64,000 bases of DNA from assembly GCF_910592395.1 (NCBI RefSeq), contig NC_088313.1:5086501-5150500 (forward strand), written 5' to 3'. The notes beneath the pieces were generated by a model. It was not told the origin of the DNA. It searched no databases and worked only from the letters and a program-made list of their open reading frames with translations. The position numbers and the translations under genes were made by a program. The DNA comes from Lineus longissimus. Taxonomy: Eukaryota; Nemertea; Pilidiophora; Heteronemertea; Lineidae. Position 1 is the stretch's first letter. The number at the start of each line of letters is the position of its first letter. Positions 21,233 to 34,711 of the stretch are shown here, piece after piece.

Positions 21233-22250
21233 TTGGTTAAATACAGGTGTGGGACCTACAGGCCGGTCCCCTGGCTGCCATTTCCATTTCGCAAAATTCG
21301 ATGGCCACCACATAAGGTAGCCTACATTTTCATTTTAACAATCGTACAAGGGAAGAAGAAACAAAATGATTGGGACATGAAGAGAAAAAGTCTACAACAC
21401 GCGGTATTCCGAGGCGGTCACCCATCCACGTACTAACCACGCTCGACGTTGCTTGGCTTCGGTGATCGGACGAGAACCGGTGTTTTCAACGTGATATGGT
21501 CGTAGACATTAGAGGCGGCGATGCGTAGGTTACTTATAATATCACTGCGCCTACTATAATGCGTCATATTTTGTGGTCAGAGGCATTATGTATGCCTACG
21601 TCACAGCTTCGTCGCATTACAGATGTGGTTGGGGCGCCCATTACACGACGGAGTCTACGCGTAGACATACAGTTCACGCAGGCTCGCACTGAAACAGAAA
21701 CGGACGCACATTCAAGAACTGCACGCAGACCAACATCGGAAGAAGAGAGTGCCGACTGGACATCAAAGACGCCAACGGTTGGCAAGGTGTCTCATCACTA
21801 GGAACGCAGCGTGACGTCACGAGCTCTGACGTCACGAGCAGACTACTCCGAGGCTCCCTGACGTCATGAGAGACGCCAGCGCCATCTCCCGAATCAGGAC
21901 TGACGTCACTAGCAGCAACTTCCACGCCGGTCTGAACTCAAAAAGCGTCCTAGTATAAACGCTTGGAAGCCAGTAGGCCTGCGCAGTGTTGGGCGGGGGG
22001 GGGGGGGAGAGAGGGGAGGGATGATTTTCGACGGGCTTTAACCCGCGAATCACCTTTTTGACCGCAACGGTTAATTTGAGCCCCCAAACCACACAAGCAA
22101 GCCAATTTGACTGAAACTTAATCATTTTCATCACTTTAAACACACCTTATTCTCAATATAAGAAGAAGTATATTTGAAATGGAAAATAACATTCAACTGG
22201 TATGGTGAGACCACCCATTCGTCTCAAACGGAACTTTAACCGCGAGCTGA
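21233..22250. repeat. Unit with haplotype shared 15 repeats away
   Basis: Four variants (21267, 21574, 22085, 22236) recur at 36506, 36813, 37325 and 37476, offset 15,239-15,240 bp. Confidence 0.8.
21390..21507 (-). rRNA. 5S rRNA, copy 22
   Basis: Consensus sequence inside a unit whose spacer haplotype recurs 15 repeats away. Next copy 1,018 bp on. Confidence 0.96.
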
Positions 22251-22407
22251 TTGGTTAAATACAGGTGCGGGACCTACAGGCCGGCCCCCTGGCTGCCATT
22301 TCCATTTCGCAAAATTCGATGGCCACCACATAAGGTAGCCTACATTTTCATTTTAACAATCGTACAAGGGAAGAAGAAACAAAATGATTGGGACATGAAG
22401 AGAAAAA

Positions 22408-22525
22408 GTCTACAACACGCGGTATTCCGAGGCGGTCACCCATCCACATACTAACCACGCTCGACGTTGCTTGGCTTCGGTGATCGGACGAGAACCGGTG
22501 TTTTCAGCGTGATATGGTCGTAGAC
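22408..22525 (-). rRNA. 5S rRNA, copy 23 (T19C, C78T)
   Basis: Two private changes: C78T (22448, a CpG transition, pairs with G98 in helix IV) and T19C (22507, helix II). Possibly still functional. Next copy 1,021 bp on. Confidence 0.9.
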
Positions 22526-23428
22526 ATTAGAGGCGGCGATGCGTAGGTTACTTATAATATCACTGCGCCTACTATAATGCGTCATATTTTGGGGTCAGAG
22601 GCATTATGTATGCCTACGTCACAGCTTCGTCGCATTACAGATGTGGTTGGGGCGCCCATTACACGACGGAGTCTACGCGTAGACATACAGTTCACGCAGG
22701 CTCGCACTGAAACAGAAACGGACGCACATTCAAGAACTGCACGCAGACCAACATCGGAAGAAGAGAGTGCCGACTGGACATCAAAGACGCCAACGGTTGG
22801 CAAGGTGTCTCATCACTAGGAACGCAGCGTGACGTCACGAGCTCTGACGTCACGAGCAGACTACTCCGAGGCTCCCTGACGTCATGAGAGACGCCAGCGC
22901 CATCTCCCGAATCAGGACTGACGTCACTAGCAGCAACTTCCACGCCGGTCTGAACTCAAAAAGCGTCCTAGTATAAACGCTTGGAAGCCAGTAGGCCTGC
23001 GCAGTGTTGGGCGGGGGGGGGGGGGGGGAGAGAGGGGGGGGATGATTTTCGACGGGCTTTAACCCGCGAATCACCTTTTTGACCGCAACGGTTAATTTGA
23101 GCCCCAAAACCACACAAGCAAGCCAATTTGACTGAAACTTAATCATTTTCATCACTTTAAACACACCTTATTCTCAATATAAGAAGAAGTATATTTGAAA
23201 TGGAAAATAACATTCAACTGGTATGGTGAGACCACCCATTCGTCTCAAACGGAACTATAACCGCGAGCTGATTGGTTAAATACAGGTGCGGGACCTACAG
23301 GCCGGCCCCCTGGCTGCCATTTCCATTTCGCAAAATTCGATGGCCACCACATAAGGTAGCCTACATTTTCATTTTAACAATCGTACAAGGGAAGAAGAAA
23401 CAAAATGATTGGGACATGAAGAGAAAAA

Positions 23429-23546
23429 GTCTACAACACGCGGTATTCCGAGGCGGTCACCCATCCACGTACTAACCACGCTCGACGTTGTTTGGCTTCG
23501 GTGATCGGACGAGAACCGGTGTTTTCAACGTGATATGGTCGTAGAC
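23429..23546 (-). rRNA. 5S rRNA, copy 24 (G56A variant)
   Basis: G to A at nucleotide 56 (23491), in the A-box, shared with distant copies 47 and 48. Next copy 1,018 bp on. Confidence 0.93.
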
Positions 23547-24446
23547 ATTAGAGGCGGCGATGCGTAGGTTACTTATAATATCACTGCGCCTACTATAATG
23601 CGTCATATTTTGGGGTCAGAGGCATTATGTATGCCTACGTCACAGCTTCGTCGCATTACAGATGTGGTTGGGGCGCCCATTACACGACGGAGTCTACGCG
23701 TAGACATACAGTTCACGCAGGCTCGCACTGAAACAGAAACGGACGCACATTCAAGAACTGCACGCAGACCAACATCGGAAGAAGAGAGTGCCGACTGGAC
23801 ATCAAAGACGCCAACGGTTGGCAAGGTGTCTCATCACTAGGAACGCAGCGTGACGTCACGAGCTCTGACGTCACGAGCAGACTACTCCGAGGCTCCCTGA
23901 CGTCATGAGAGACGCCAGCGCCATCTCCCGAATCAGGACTGACGTCACTAGCAGCAACTTCCACGCCGGTCTGAACTCAAAAAGCGTCCTAGTATAAACG
24001 CTTGGAAGCCAGTAGGCCTGCGCAGTGTTGGGCGGGGGGGGGGGGGAGAGAGGGGAGGGATGATTTTCGACGGGCTTTAACCCGCGAATCACCTTTTTGA
24101 CCGCAACGGTTAATTTGAGCCCCAAAACCACACAAGCAAGCCAATTTGACTGAAACTTAATCATTTTCATCACTTTAAACACACCTTATTCTCAATATAA
24201 GAAGAAGTATATTTGAAATGGAAAATAACATTCAACTGGTATGGTGAGACCACCCATTCGTCTCAAACGGAACTATAACCGCGAGCTGATTGGTTAAATA
24301 CAGGTGCGGGACCTACAGGCCGGCCCCCTGGCTGCCATTTCCATTTCGCAAAATTCGATGGCCACCACATAAGGTAGCCTACATTTTCATTTTAACAATC
24401 GTACAAGGGAAGAAGAAACAAAATGATTGGGACATGAAGAGAAAAA

Positions 24447-24564
24447 GTCTACAACACGCGGTATTCCGAGGCGGTCACCCATCCACGTACTAACCACGCT
24501 CGACGTTGCTTGGCTTCGGTGATCGGACGAGAACCGGCGTTTTCAACGTGACATGGTCGTAGAC
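24447..24564 (-). rRNA. 5S rRNA, copy 25 (A13G, A27G)
   Basis: Two private changes at 24552 and 24538. The same unit also has private spacer changes near 24691 and 24729, so this repeat is unusually diverged. Next copy 1,019 bp on. Confidence 0.9.
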
Positions 24565-25465
24565 ATTAGAGGCGGCGATGCGTAGGTTACTTATAATATC
24601 ACTGCGCCTACTATAATGCGTCATATTTTGGGGTCAGAGGCATTATGTATGCCTACGTCACAGCTTCGTCGCATTACAGATGTGGTTGGGACGCCCATTA
24701 CACGACGGAGTCTACGCGTAGACATACAATTCACGCAGGCTCGCACTGAAACAGAAACGGACGCACATTCAAGAACTGCACGCAGACCAACATCGGAAGA
24801 AGAGAGTGCCGACTGGACATCAAAGACGCCAACGGTTGGCAAGGTGTCTCATCACTAGGAACGCAGCGTGACGTCACGAGCTCTGACGTCACGAGCAGAC
24901 TACTCCGAGGCTCCCTGACGTCATGAGAGACGCCAGCGCCATCTCCCGAATCAGGACTGACGTCACTAGCAGCAACTTCCACGCCGGTCTGAACTCAAAA
25001 AGCGTCCTAGTATAAACGCTTGGAAGCCAGTAGGCCTGCGCAGTGTTGGGCGGGGGGGGGGGGGGAGAGAGGGGAGGGATGATTTTCGACGGGCTTTAAC
25101 CCGCGAATCACCTTTTTGACCGCAACGGTTAATTTGAGCCCCAAAACCACACAAGCAAGCCAATTTGACTGAAACTTAATCATTTTCATCACTTTAAACA
25201 CACCTTATTCTCAATATAAGAAGAAGTATATTTGAAATGGAAAATAACATTCAACTGGTATGGTGAGACCACCCATTCGTCTCAAACGGAACTATAACCG
25301 CGAGCTGATTGGTTAAATACAGGTGCGGGACCTACAGGCCGGCCCCCTGGCTGCCATTTCCATTTCGCAAAATTCGATGGCCACCACATAAGGTAGCCTA
25401 CATTTTCATTTTAACAATCGTACAAGGGAAGAAGAAACAAAATGATTGGGACATGAAGAGAAAAA

Positions 25466-25583
25466 GTCTACAACACGCGGTATTCCGAGGCGGTCACCCA
25501 TCCACGTACTAACCACGCTCGACGTTGCTTGGCTTCGGTGATCGGACGAGAACCGGTGTTTTCAACGTGATATGGTCGTAGAC
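25466..25583 (-). rRNA. 5S rRNA, copy 26
   Basis: Consensus sequence. A 30-bp deletion begins about 60 bp upstream, so the next copy is only 988 bp on. The -30 TATA-like element is retained. Confidence 0.95.
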
Positions 25584-25639
25584 ATTAGAGGCGGCGATGC
25601 GTAGGTTACTTATAATATCACTGCGCCTACTATAATGCG

Positions 25640-25650
25640 TCATACGTCAC
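25640..25650. other. Site of a 30-bp deletion upstream of 5S copy 26
   Basis: The consensus 30 bases after GCGTCATA are missing, joining it to CGTCACAGC. The lost segment contains the ATTTTGGGG motif and the whole AGGCAT/ATGCCT hairpin. A TA dinucleotide at both breakpoints allows a slippage or microhomology origin. Confidence 0.9.
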
Positions 25651-26453
25651 AGCTTCGTCGCATTACAGATGTGGTTGGGGCGCCCATTACACGACGGAGT
25701 CTACGCGTAGACATACAGTTCACGCAGGCTCGCACTGAAACAGAAACGGACGCACATTCAAGAACTGCACGCAGACCAACATCGGAAGAAGAGAGTGCCG
25801 ACTGGACATTAAAGACGCCAACGGTTGGCAAGGTGTCTCATCACTAGGAACGCAGCGTGACGTCACGAGCTCTGACGTCACGAGCAGACTACTCCGAGGC
25901 TCCCTGACGTCATGAGAGACGCCAGCGCCATCTCCCGAATCAGGACTGACGTCACTAGCAGCAACTTCCACGCCGGTCTGAACTCAAAAAGCGTCCTAGT
26001 ATAAACGCTTGGAAGCCAGTAGGCCTGCGCAGTGTTGGGCGGGGGGGGGGGGGAGAGAGGGGAGGGATGATTTTCGACGGGCTTTAACCCGCGAATCACC
26101 TTTTTGACCGCAACGGTTAATTTGAGCCCCAAAACCACACAAGCAAGCCAATTTGACTGAAACTTAATCATTTTCATCACTTTAAACACACCTTATTCTC
26201 AATATAAGAAGAAGTATATTTGAAATGGAAAATAACATTCAACTGGTATGGTGAGACCACCCATTCGTCTCAAACGGAACTATAACCGCGAGCTGATTGG
26301 TTAAATACAGGTGCGGGACCTACAGGCCGGCCCCCTGGCTGCCATTTCCATTTCGCAAAATTCGATGGCCACCACATAAGGTAGCCTACATTTTCATTTT
26401 AACAATCGTACAAGGGAAGAAGAAACAAAATGATTGGGACATGAAGAGAAAAA

Positions 26454-26571
26454 GTCTACAACACGCGGTATTCCGAGGCGGTCACCCATCCACGTACTAA
26501 CCACGCTCGACGTTGCTTGGCTTCGGTGATCGGACGAGAACCGGTGTTTTCAACGTGATATGGTCGTAGAC
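26454..26571 (-). rRNA. 5S rRNA, copy 27
   Basis: Consensus sequence. Next copy 1,019 bp on. Confidence 0.96.
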
Positions 26572-27472
26572 ATTAGAGGCGGCGATGCGTAGGTTACTTA
26601 TAATATCACTGCGCCTACTATAATGCGTCATATTTTGGGGTCAGAGGCATTATGTATGCCTACGTCACAGCTTCGTCGCATTACAGATGTGGTTGGGGCG
26701 CCCATTACACGACGGAGTCTACGCGTAGACATACAGTTCACGCAGGCTCGCACTGAAACAGAAACGGACGCACATTCAAGAACTGCACGCAGACCAACAT
26801 CGGAAGAAGAGAGTGCCGACTGGACATCAAAGACGCCAACGGTTGGCAAGGTGTCTCATCACTAGGAACGCAGCGTGACGTCACGAGCTCTGACGTCACG
26901 AGCAGACTACTCCGAGGCTCCCTGACGTCATGAGAGACGCCAGCGCCATCTCCCGAATCAGGACTGACGTCACTAGCAGCAACTTCCACGCCGGTCTGAA
27001 CTCAAAAAGCGTCCTAGTATAAACGCTTGGAAGCCAGTAGGCCTGCGCAGTGTTGGGCGGGGGGGGGGGGGGAGAGAGGGGAGGGATGATTTTCGACGGG
27101 CTTTAACCCGCGAATCACCTTTTTGACCGCAACGGTTAATTTGAGCCCCAAAACCACACAAGCAAGCCAATTTGACTGAAACTTAATCATTTTCATCACT
27201 TTAAACACACCTTATTCTCAATATAAGAAGAAGTATATTTGAAATGGAAAATAACATTCAACTGGTATGGTGAGACCACCCATTCGTCTCAAACGGAACT
27301 ATAACCGCGAGCTGATTGGTTAAATACAGGTGCGGGACCTACAGGCCGGCCCCCTGGCTGCCATTTCCATTTCGCAAAATTCGATGGCCACCACATAAGG
27401 TAGCCTACATTTTCATTTTAACAATCGTACAAGGGAAGAAGAAACAAAATGATTGGGACATGAAGAGAAAAA

Positions 27473-27590
27473 GTCTACAACACGCGGTATTCCGAGGCGG
27501 TCACCCATCCACGTACTAACCACGCTCGACGTTGCTTGGCTTCGGTGATCGGACGAGAACCGGTGTTTTCAACGTGATATGGTCGTAGAC
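27473..27590 (-). rRNA. 5S rRNA, copy 28
   Basis: Consensus sequence. Right spacer carries the C-interrupted G tract. Next copy 1,017 bp on. Confidence 0.96.
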
Positions 27591-28489
27591 ATTAGAGGCG
27601 GCGATGCGTAGGTTACTTATAATATCACTGCGCCTACTATAATGCGTCATATTTTGGGGTCAGAGGCATTATGTATGCCTACGTCACAGCTTCGTCGCAT
27701 TACAGATGTGGTTGGGGCGCCCATTACACGACGGAGTCTACGCGTAGACATACAGTTCACGCAGGCTCGCACTGAAACAGAAACGGACGCACATTCAAGA
27801 ACTGCACGCAGACCAACATCGGAAGAAGAGAGTGCCGACTGGACATCAAAGACGCCAACGGTTGGCAAGGTGTCTCATCACTAGGAACGCAGCGTGACGT
27901 CACGAGCTCTGACGTCACGAGCAGACTACTCCGAGGCTCCCTGACGTCATGAGAGACGCCAGCGCCATCTCCCGAATCAGGACTGACGTCACTAGCAGCA
28001 ACTTCCACGCCGGTCTGAACTCAAAAAGCGTCCTAGTATAAACGCTTGGAAGCCAGTAGGCCTGCGCAGTGTTGGGCGGGGGCGGGGGGAGAGAGGGGAG
28101 GGATGATTTTCGACGGGCTTTAACCCGCGAATCACCTTTTTGACCGCAACGGTTAATTTGAGCCCCAAAACCACACAAGCAAGCCAATTTGACTGAAACT
28201 TAATCATTTTCATCACTTTAAACACACCTTATTCTCAATATAAGAAGAAGTATATTTGAAATGGAAAATAACATTCAACTGGTATGGTGAGACCACCCGT
28301 TCGTCTCAAACGGAACTATAACCGCGAGCTGATTGGTTAAATACAGGTGCGGGACCTACAGGCCGGCCCCCTGGCTGCCATTTCCATTTCGCAAAATTCG
28401 ATGGCCACCACATAAGGTAGCCTACATTTTCATTTTAACAATCGTACAAGGGAAGAAGAAACAAAATGATTGGGACATGAAGAGAAAAA

Positions 28490-28607
28490 GTCTACAACAC
28501 GCGGTATTCCGAGGCGGTCACCCATCCACGTACTAACCACGCTCGACGTTGCTTGGCTTCGGTGATCGGACGAGAACCGGTGTTTTCAACGTGATATGGT
28601 CGTAGAC
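28490..28607 (-). rRNA. 5S rRNA, copy 29
   Basis: Consensus sequence. Right spacer carries the C-interrupted G tract. Next copy 1,017 bp on. Confidence 0.96.
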
Positions 28608-29506
28608 ATTAGAGGCGGCGATGCGTAGGTTACTTATAATATCACTGCGCCTACTATAATGCGTCATATTTTGGGGTCAGAGGCATTATGTATGCCTACG
28701 TCACAGCTTCGTCGCATTACAGATGTGGTTGGGGCGCCCATTACACGACGGAGTCTACGCGTAGACATACAGTTCACGCAGGCTCGCACTGAAACAGAAA
28801 CGGACGCACATTCAAGAACTGCACGCAGACCAACATCGGAAGAAGAGAGTGCCGACTGGACATCAAAGACGCCAACGGTTGGCAAGGTGTCTCATCACTA
28901 GGAACGCAGCGTGACGTCACGAGCTCTGACGTCACGAGCAGACTACTCCGAGGCTCCCTGACGTCATGAGAGACGCCAGCGCCATCTCCCGAATCAGGAC
29001 TGACGTCACTAGCAGCAACTTCCACGCCGGTCTGAACTCAAAAAGCGTCCTAGTATAAACGCTTGGAAGCCAGTAGGCCTGCGCAGTGTTGGGCGGGGGC
29101 GGGGGGAGAGAGGGGAGGGATGATTTTCGACGGGCTTTAACCCGCGAATCACCTTTTTGACCGCAACGGTTAATTTGAGCCCCAAAACCACACAAGCAAG
29201 CCAATTTGACTGAAACTTAATCATTTTCATCACTTTAAACACACCTTATTCTCAATATAAGAAGAAGTATATTTGAAATGGAAAATAACATTCAACTGGT
29301 ATGGTGAGACCACCCGTTCGTCTCAAACGGAACTATAACCGCGAGCTGATTGGTTAAATACAGGTGCGGGACCTACAGGCCGGCCCCCTGGCTGCCATTT
29401 CCATTTCGCAAAATTCGATGGCCACCACATAAGGTAGCCTACATTTTCATTTTAACAATCGTACAAGGGAAGAAGAAACAAAATGATTGGGACATGAAGA
29501 GAAAAA

Positions 29507-29624
29507 GTCTACAACACGCGGTATTCCGAGGCGGTCACCCATCCACGTACTAACCACGCTCGACGTTGCTTGGCTTCGGTGATCGGACGAGAACCGGTGT
29601 TTTCAACGTGATATGGTCGTAGAC
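29507..29624 (-). rRNA. 5S rRNA, copy 30
   Basis: Consensus sequence. Right spacer has an uninterrupted G tract, unlike both neighbours. Next copy 1,018 bp on. Confidence 0.96.
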
Positions 29625-30524
29625 ATTAGAGGCGGCGATGCGTAGGTTACTTATAATATCACTGCGCCTACTATAATGCGTCATATTTTGGGGTCAGAGG
29701 CATTATGTATGCCTACGTCACAGCTTCGTCGCATTACAGATGTAGTTGGGGCGCCCATTACACGACGGAGTCTACGCGTAGACATACAGTTCACGCAGGC
29801 TCGCACTGAAACAGAAACGGACGCACATTCAAGAACTGCACGCAGACCAACATCGGAAGAAGAGAGTGCCGACTGGACATCAAAGACGCCAACGGTTGGC
29901 AAGGTGTCTCATCACTAGGAACGCAGCGTGACGTCACGAGCTCTGACGTCACGAGCAGACTACTCCGAGGCTCCCTGACGTCATGAGAGACGCCAGCGCC
30001 ATCTCCCGAATCAGGACTGACGTCACTAGCAGCAACTTCCACGCCGGTCTGAACTCAAAAAGCGTCCTAGTATAAACGCTTGGAAGCCAGTAGGCCTGCG
30101 CAGTGTTGGGCGGGGGGGGGGGGGAAAGAGGGGAGGGATGATTTTCGACGGGCTTTAACCCGCGAATCACCTTTTTGACCGCAACGGTTAATTTGAGCCC
30201 CAAAACCACACAAGCAAGCCAATTTGACTGAAACTTAATCATTTTCATCACTTTAAACACACCTTATTCTCAATATAAGAAGAAGTATATTTGAAATGGA
30301 AAATAACATTCAACTGGTATGGTGAGACCACCCATTCGTCTCAAACGGAACTATAACCGCGAGCTGATTGGTTAAATACAGGTGCGGGACCTACAGGCCG
30401 GCCCCCTGGCTGCCATTTCCATTTCGCAAAATTCGATGGCCACCACATAAGGTAGCCTACATTTTCATTTTAACAATCGTACAAGGGAAGAAGAAACAAA
30501 ATGATTGGGACATGAAGAGAAAAA

Positions 30525-30642
30525 GTCTACAACACGCGGTATTCCGAGGCGGTCACCCATCCACGTACTAACCACGCTCGACGTTGCTTGGCTTCGGTGA
30601 TCGGACGAGAACCGGTGTTTTCAACGTGATATGGTCGTAGAC
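30525..30642 (-). rRNA. 5S rRNA, copy 31
   Basis: Consensus sequence. Right spacer carries the C-interrupted G tract and a broken GC hairpin (31168). Next copy 1,017 bp on. Confidence 0.96.
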
Positions 30643-31541
30643 ATTAGAGGCGGCGATGCGTAGGTTACTTATAATATCACTGCGCCTACTATAATGCGTC
30701 ATATTTTGGGGTCAGAGGCATTATGTATGCCTACGTCACAGCTTCGTCGCATTACAGATGTGGTTGGGGCGCCCATTACACGACGGAGTCTACGCGTAGA
30801 CATACAGTTCACGCAGGCTCGCACTGAAACAGAAACGGACGCACATTCAAGAACTGCACGCAGACCAACATCGGAAGAAGAGAGTGCCGACTGGACATCA
30901 AAGACGCCAACGGTTGGCAAGGTGTCTCATCACTAGGAACGCAGCGTGACGTCACGAGCTCTGACGTCACGAGCAGACTACTCCGAGGCTCCCTGACGTC
31001 ATGAGAGACGCCAGCGCCATCTCCCGAATCAGGACTGACGTCACTAGCAGCAACTTCCACGCCGGTCTGAACTCAAAAAGCGTCCTAGTATAAACGCTTG
31101 GAAGCCAGTAGGCCTGCGCAGTGTTGGGCGGGGGCGGGGGGAGAGAGGGGAGGGATGATTTTCGACGCGCTTTAACCCGCGAATCACCTTTTTCACCGCA
31201 ACGGTTAATTTGAGCCCCAAAACCACACAAGCAAGCCAATTTGACTGAAACTTAATCATTTTCATCACTTTAAACACACCTTATTCTCAATATAAGAAGA
31301 AGTATATTTGAAATGGAAAATAACATTCAACTGGTATGGTGAGACCACCCGTTCGTCTCAAACGGAACTATAACCGCGAGCTGATTGGTTAAATACAGGT
31401 GCGGGACCTACAGGCCGGCCCCCTGGCTGCCATTTCCATTTCGCAAAATTCGATGGCCACCACATAAGGTAGCCTACATTTTCATTTTAACAATCGTACA
31501 AGGGAAGAAGAAACAAAATGATTGGGACATGAAGAGAAAAA

Positions 31542-31659
31542 GTCTACAACACGCGGTATTCCGAGGCGGTCACCCATCCACGTACTAACCACGCTCGACG
31601 TTGCTTGGCTTCGGTGATCGGACGAGAACCGGTGTTTTCAACGTGATATGGTCGTAGAC
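31542..31659 (-). rRNA. 5S rRNA, copy 32
   Basis: Consensus sequence. Right spacer carries the C-interrupted G tract. Next copy 1,017 bp on. Confidence 0.96.
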
Positions 31660-32558
31660 ATTAGAGGCGGCGATGCGTAGGTTACTTATAATATCACTGC
31701 GCCTACTATAATGCGTCATATTTTGGGGTCAGAGGCATTATGTATGCCTACGTCACAGCTTCGTCGCATTACAGATGTGGTTGGGGCGCCCATTACACGA
31801 CGGAGTCTACGCGTAGACATACAGTTCACGCAGGCTCGCACTGAAACAGAAACGGACGCACATTCAAGAACTGCACGCAGACCAACATCGGAAGAAGAGA
31901 GTGCCGACTGGACATCAAAGACGCCAACGGTTGGCAAGGTGTCTCATCACTAGGAACGCAGCGTGACGTCACGAGCTCTGACGTCACGAGCAGACTACTC
32001 CGAGGCTCCCTGACGTCATGAGAGACGCCAGCGCCATCTCCCGAATCAGGACTGACGTCACTAGCAGCAACTTCCACGCCGGTCTGAACTCAAAAAGCGT
32101 CCTAGTATAAACGCTTGGAAGCCAGTAGGCCTGCGCAGTGTGGGGCGGGGGCGGGGGGAGAGAGGGGAGGGATGATTTTCGACGGGCTTTAACCCGCGAA
32201 TCACCTTTTTGACCGCAACGGTTAATTTGAGCCCCAAAACCACACAAGCAAGCCAATTTGACTGAAACTTAATCATTTTCATCACTTTAAACACACCTTA
32301 TTCTCAATATAAGAAGAAGTATATTTGAAATGGAAAATAACATTCAACTGGTATGGTGAGACCACCCGTTCGTCTCAAACGGAACTATAACCGCGAGCTG
32401 ATTGGTTAAATACAGGTGCGGGACCTACAGGCCGGCCCCCTGGCTGCCATTTCCATTTCGCAAAATTCGATGGCCACCACATAAGGTAGCCTACATTTTC
32501 ATTTTAACAATCGTACAAGGGAAGAAGAAACAAAATGATTGGGACATGAAGAGAAAAA

Positions 32559-32676
32559 GTCTACAACACGCGGTATTCCGAGGCGGTCACCCATCCACGT
32601 ACTAACCACGCTCGACGTTGCTTGGCTTCGGTGATCGGACGAGAACCGGTGTTTTCAACGTGATATGGTCGTAGAC
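32559..32676 (-). rRNA. 5S rRNA, copy 33
   Basis: Consensus sequence. The upstream 14-bp palindrome is broken near 32825. Next copy 1,016 bp on. Confidence 0.96.
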
Positions 32677-33574
32677 ATTAGAGGCGGCGATGCGTAGGTT
32701 ACTTATAATATCACTGCGCCTACTATAATGCGTCATATTTTGGGGTCAGAGGCATTATGTATGCCTACGTCACAGCTTCGTCGCATTACAGATGTGGTTG
32801 GGGCGCCCATTACACGACGGAGTCACCGCGTAGACATACAGTTCACGCAGGCTCGCACTGAAACAGAAACGGACGCACATTCAAGAACTGCACGCAGACC
32901 AACATCGGAAGAAGAGAGTGCCGACTGGACATCAAAGACGCCAACGGTTGGCAAGGTGTCTCATCACTAGGAACGCAGCGTGACGTCACGAGCTCTGACG
33001 TCACGAGCAGACTACTCCGAGGCTCCCTGACGTCATGAGAGACGCCAGCGCCATCTCCCGAATCAGGACTGACGTCACTAGCAGCAACTTCCACGCCGGT
33101 CTGAACTCAAAAAGCGTCCTAGTATAAACGCTTGGAAGCCAGTAGGCCTGCGCAGTGTTGGGCGGGGGGGGGGGGGAGAGGGGAGGGATGATTTTCGACG
33201 GGCTTTAACCCGCGAATCACCTTTTTGACCGCAACGGTTAATTTGAGCCCCAAAACCACACAAGCAAGCCAATTTGACTGAAACTTAATCATTTTCATCA
33301 CTTTAAACACACCTTATTCTCAATATAAGAAGAAGTATATTTGAAATGGAAAATAACATTCAACTGGTATGGTGAGACCACCCATTCGTCTCAAACGGAA
33401 CTATAACCGCGAGCTGATTGGTTAAATACAGGTGCGGGACCTACAGGCCGGCCCCCTGGCTGCCATTTCCATTTCGCAAAATTCGATGGCCACCACATAA
33501 GGTAGCCTACATTTTCATTTTAACAATCGTACAAGGGAAGAAGAAACAAAATGATTGGGACATGAAGAGAAAAA

Positions 33575-33692
33575 GTCTACAACACGCGGTATTCCGAGGC
33601 GGTCACCCATCCACGTACTAACCACGCTCGACGTTGCTTGGCTTCGGTGATCGGACGAGAACCGGTGTTTTCAACGTGATATGGTCGTAGAC
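33575..33692 (-). rRNA. 5S rRNA, copy 34
   Basis: Consensus sequence. Next copy 1,019 bp on. Confidence 0.96.
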
Positions 33693-34593
33693 ATTAGAGG
33701 CGGCGATGCGTAGGTTACTTATAATATCACTGCGCCTACTATAATGCGTCATATTTTGTGGTCAGAGGCATTATGTATGCCTACGTCACAGCTTCGTCGC
33801 ATTACAGATGTGGTTGGGGCGCCCATTACACGACGGAGTCTACGCGTAGACATACAGTTCACGCAGGCTCGCACTGAAACAGAAACGGACGCACATTCAA
33901 GAACTGCACGCAGACCAACATCGGAAGAAGAGAGTGCCGACTGGACATCAAAGACGCCAACGGTTGGCAAGGTGTCTCATCACTAGGAACGCAGCGTGAC
34001 GTCACAAGCTCTGACGTCACGAGCAGACTACTCCGAGGCTCCCTGACGTCATGAGAGACGCCAGCGCCATCTCCCGAATCAGGACTGACGTCACTAGCAG
34101 CAACTTCCACGCCGGTCTGAACTCAAAAAGCGTCCTAGTATAAACGCTTGGAAGCCAGTAGGCCTGCGCAGTGTTGGGCGGGGGGGGGGGGGGAGAGAGG
34201 GTAGGGATGATTTTCGACGGGCTTTAACCCGCAAATCACCTTTTTGACCGCAACGGTTAATTTGAGCCCCAAAACCACACAAGCAAGCCAATTTGACTGA
34301 AACTTAATCATTTTCATCACTTTAAACACACCTTATTCTCAATATAAGAAGAAGTATATTTGAAATGGAAAATAACATTCAACTGGTATGGTGAGACCAC
34401 CCATTCGTCTCAAACGGAACTATAACCGCGAGCTGATTGGTTAAATACAGGTGCGGGACCTACAGGCCGGTCCCCTGGCTGCCATTTCCATTTCGCAAAA
34501 TTCGATGGCCACCACATAAGGTAGCCTACATTTTCATTTTAACAATCGTACAAGGGAAGAAGAAACAAAATGATTGGGACATGAAGAGAAAAA

Positions 34594-34711
34594 GTCTACA
34601 ACACGCGGTATTCCGAGGCGGTCACCCATCCACGTACTAACCACGCTCGACGTTGCTTGGCTTCGGTGATCGGACGAGAACCGGTGTTTTCAACGTGATA
34701 TGGTCGTAGAC
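34594..34711 (-). rRNA. 5S rRNA, copy 35
   Basis: Consensus sequence. Next copy 1,015 bp on. Confidence 0.96.

Larger units (their letters stand above)
28070..32370. repeat. Block of units with C-interrupted G tract
   Basis: Four units carry GGGGGCGGGGGG (C at 28083, 29100, 31135, 32152), always with the CACCCGTTC loop variant about 216 bp further on. The unit at about 30.1-30.3 kb, between the second and third, has neither. Confidence 0.85.
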
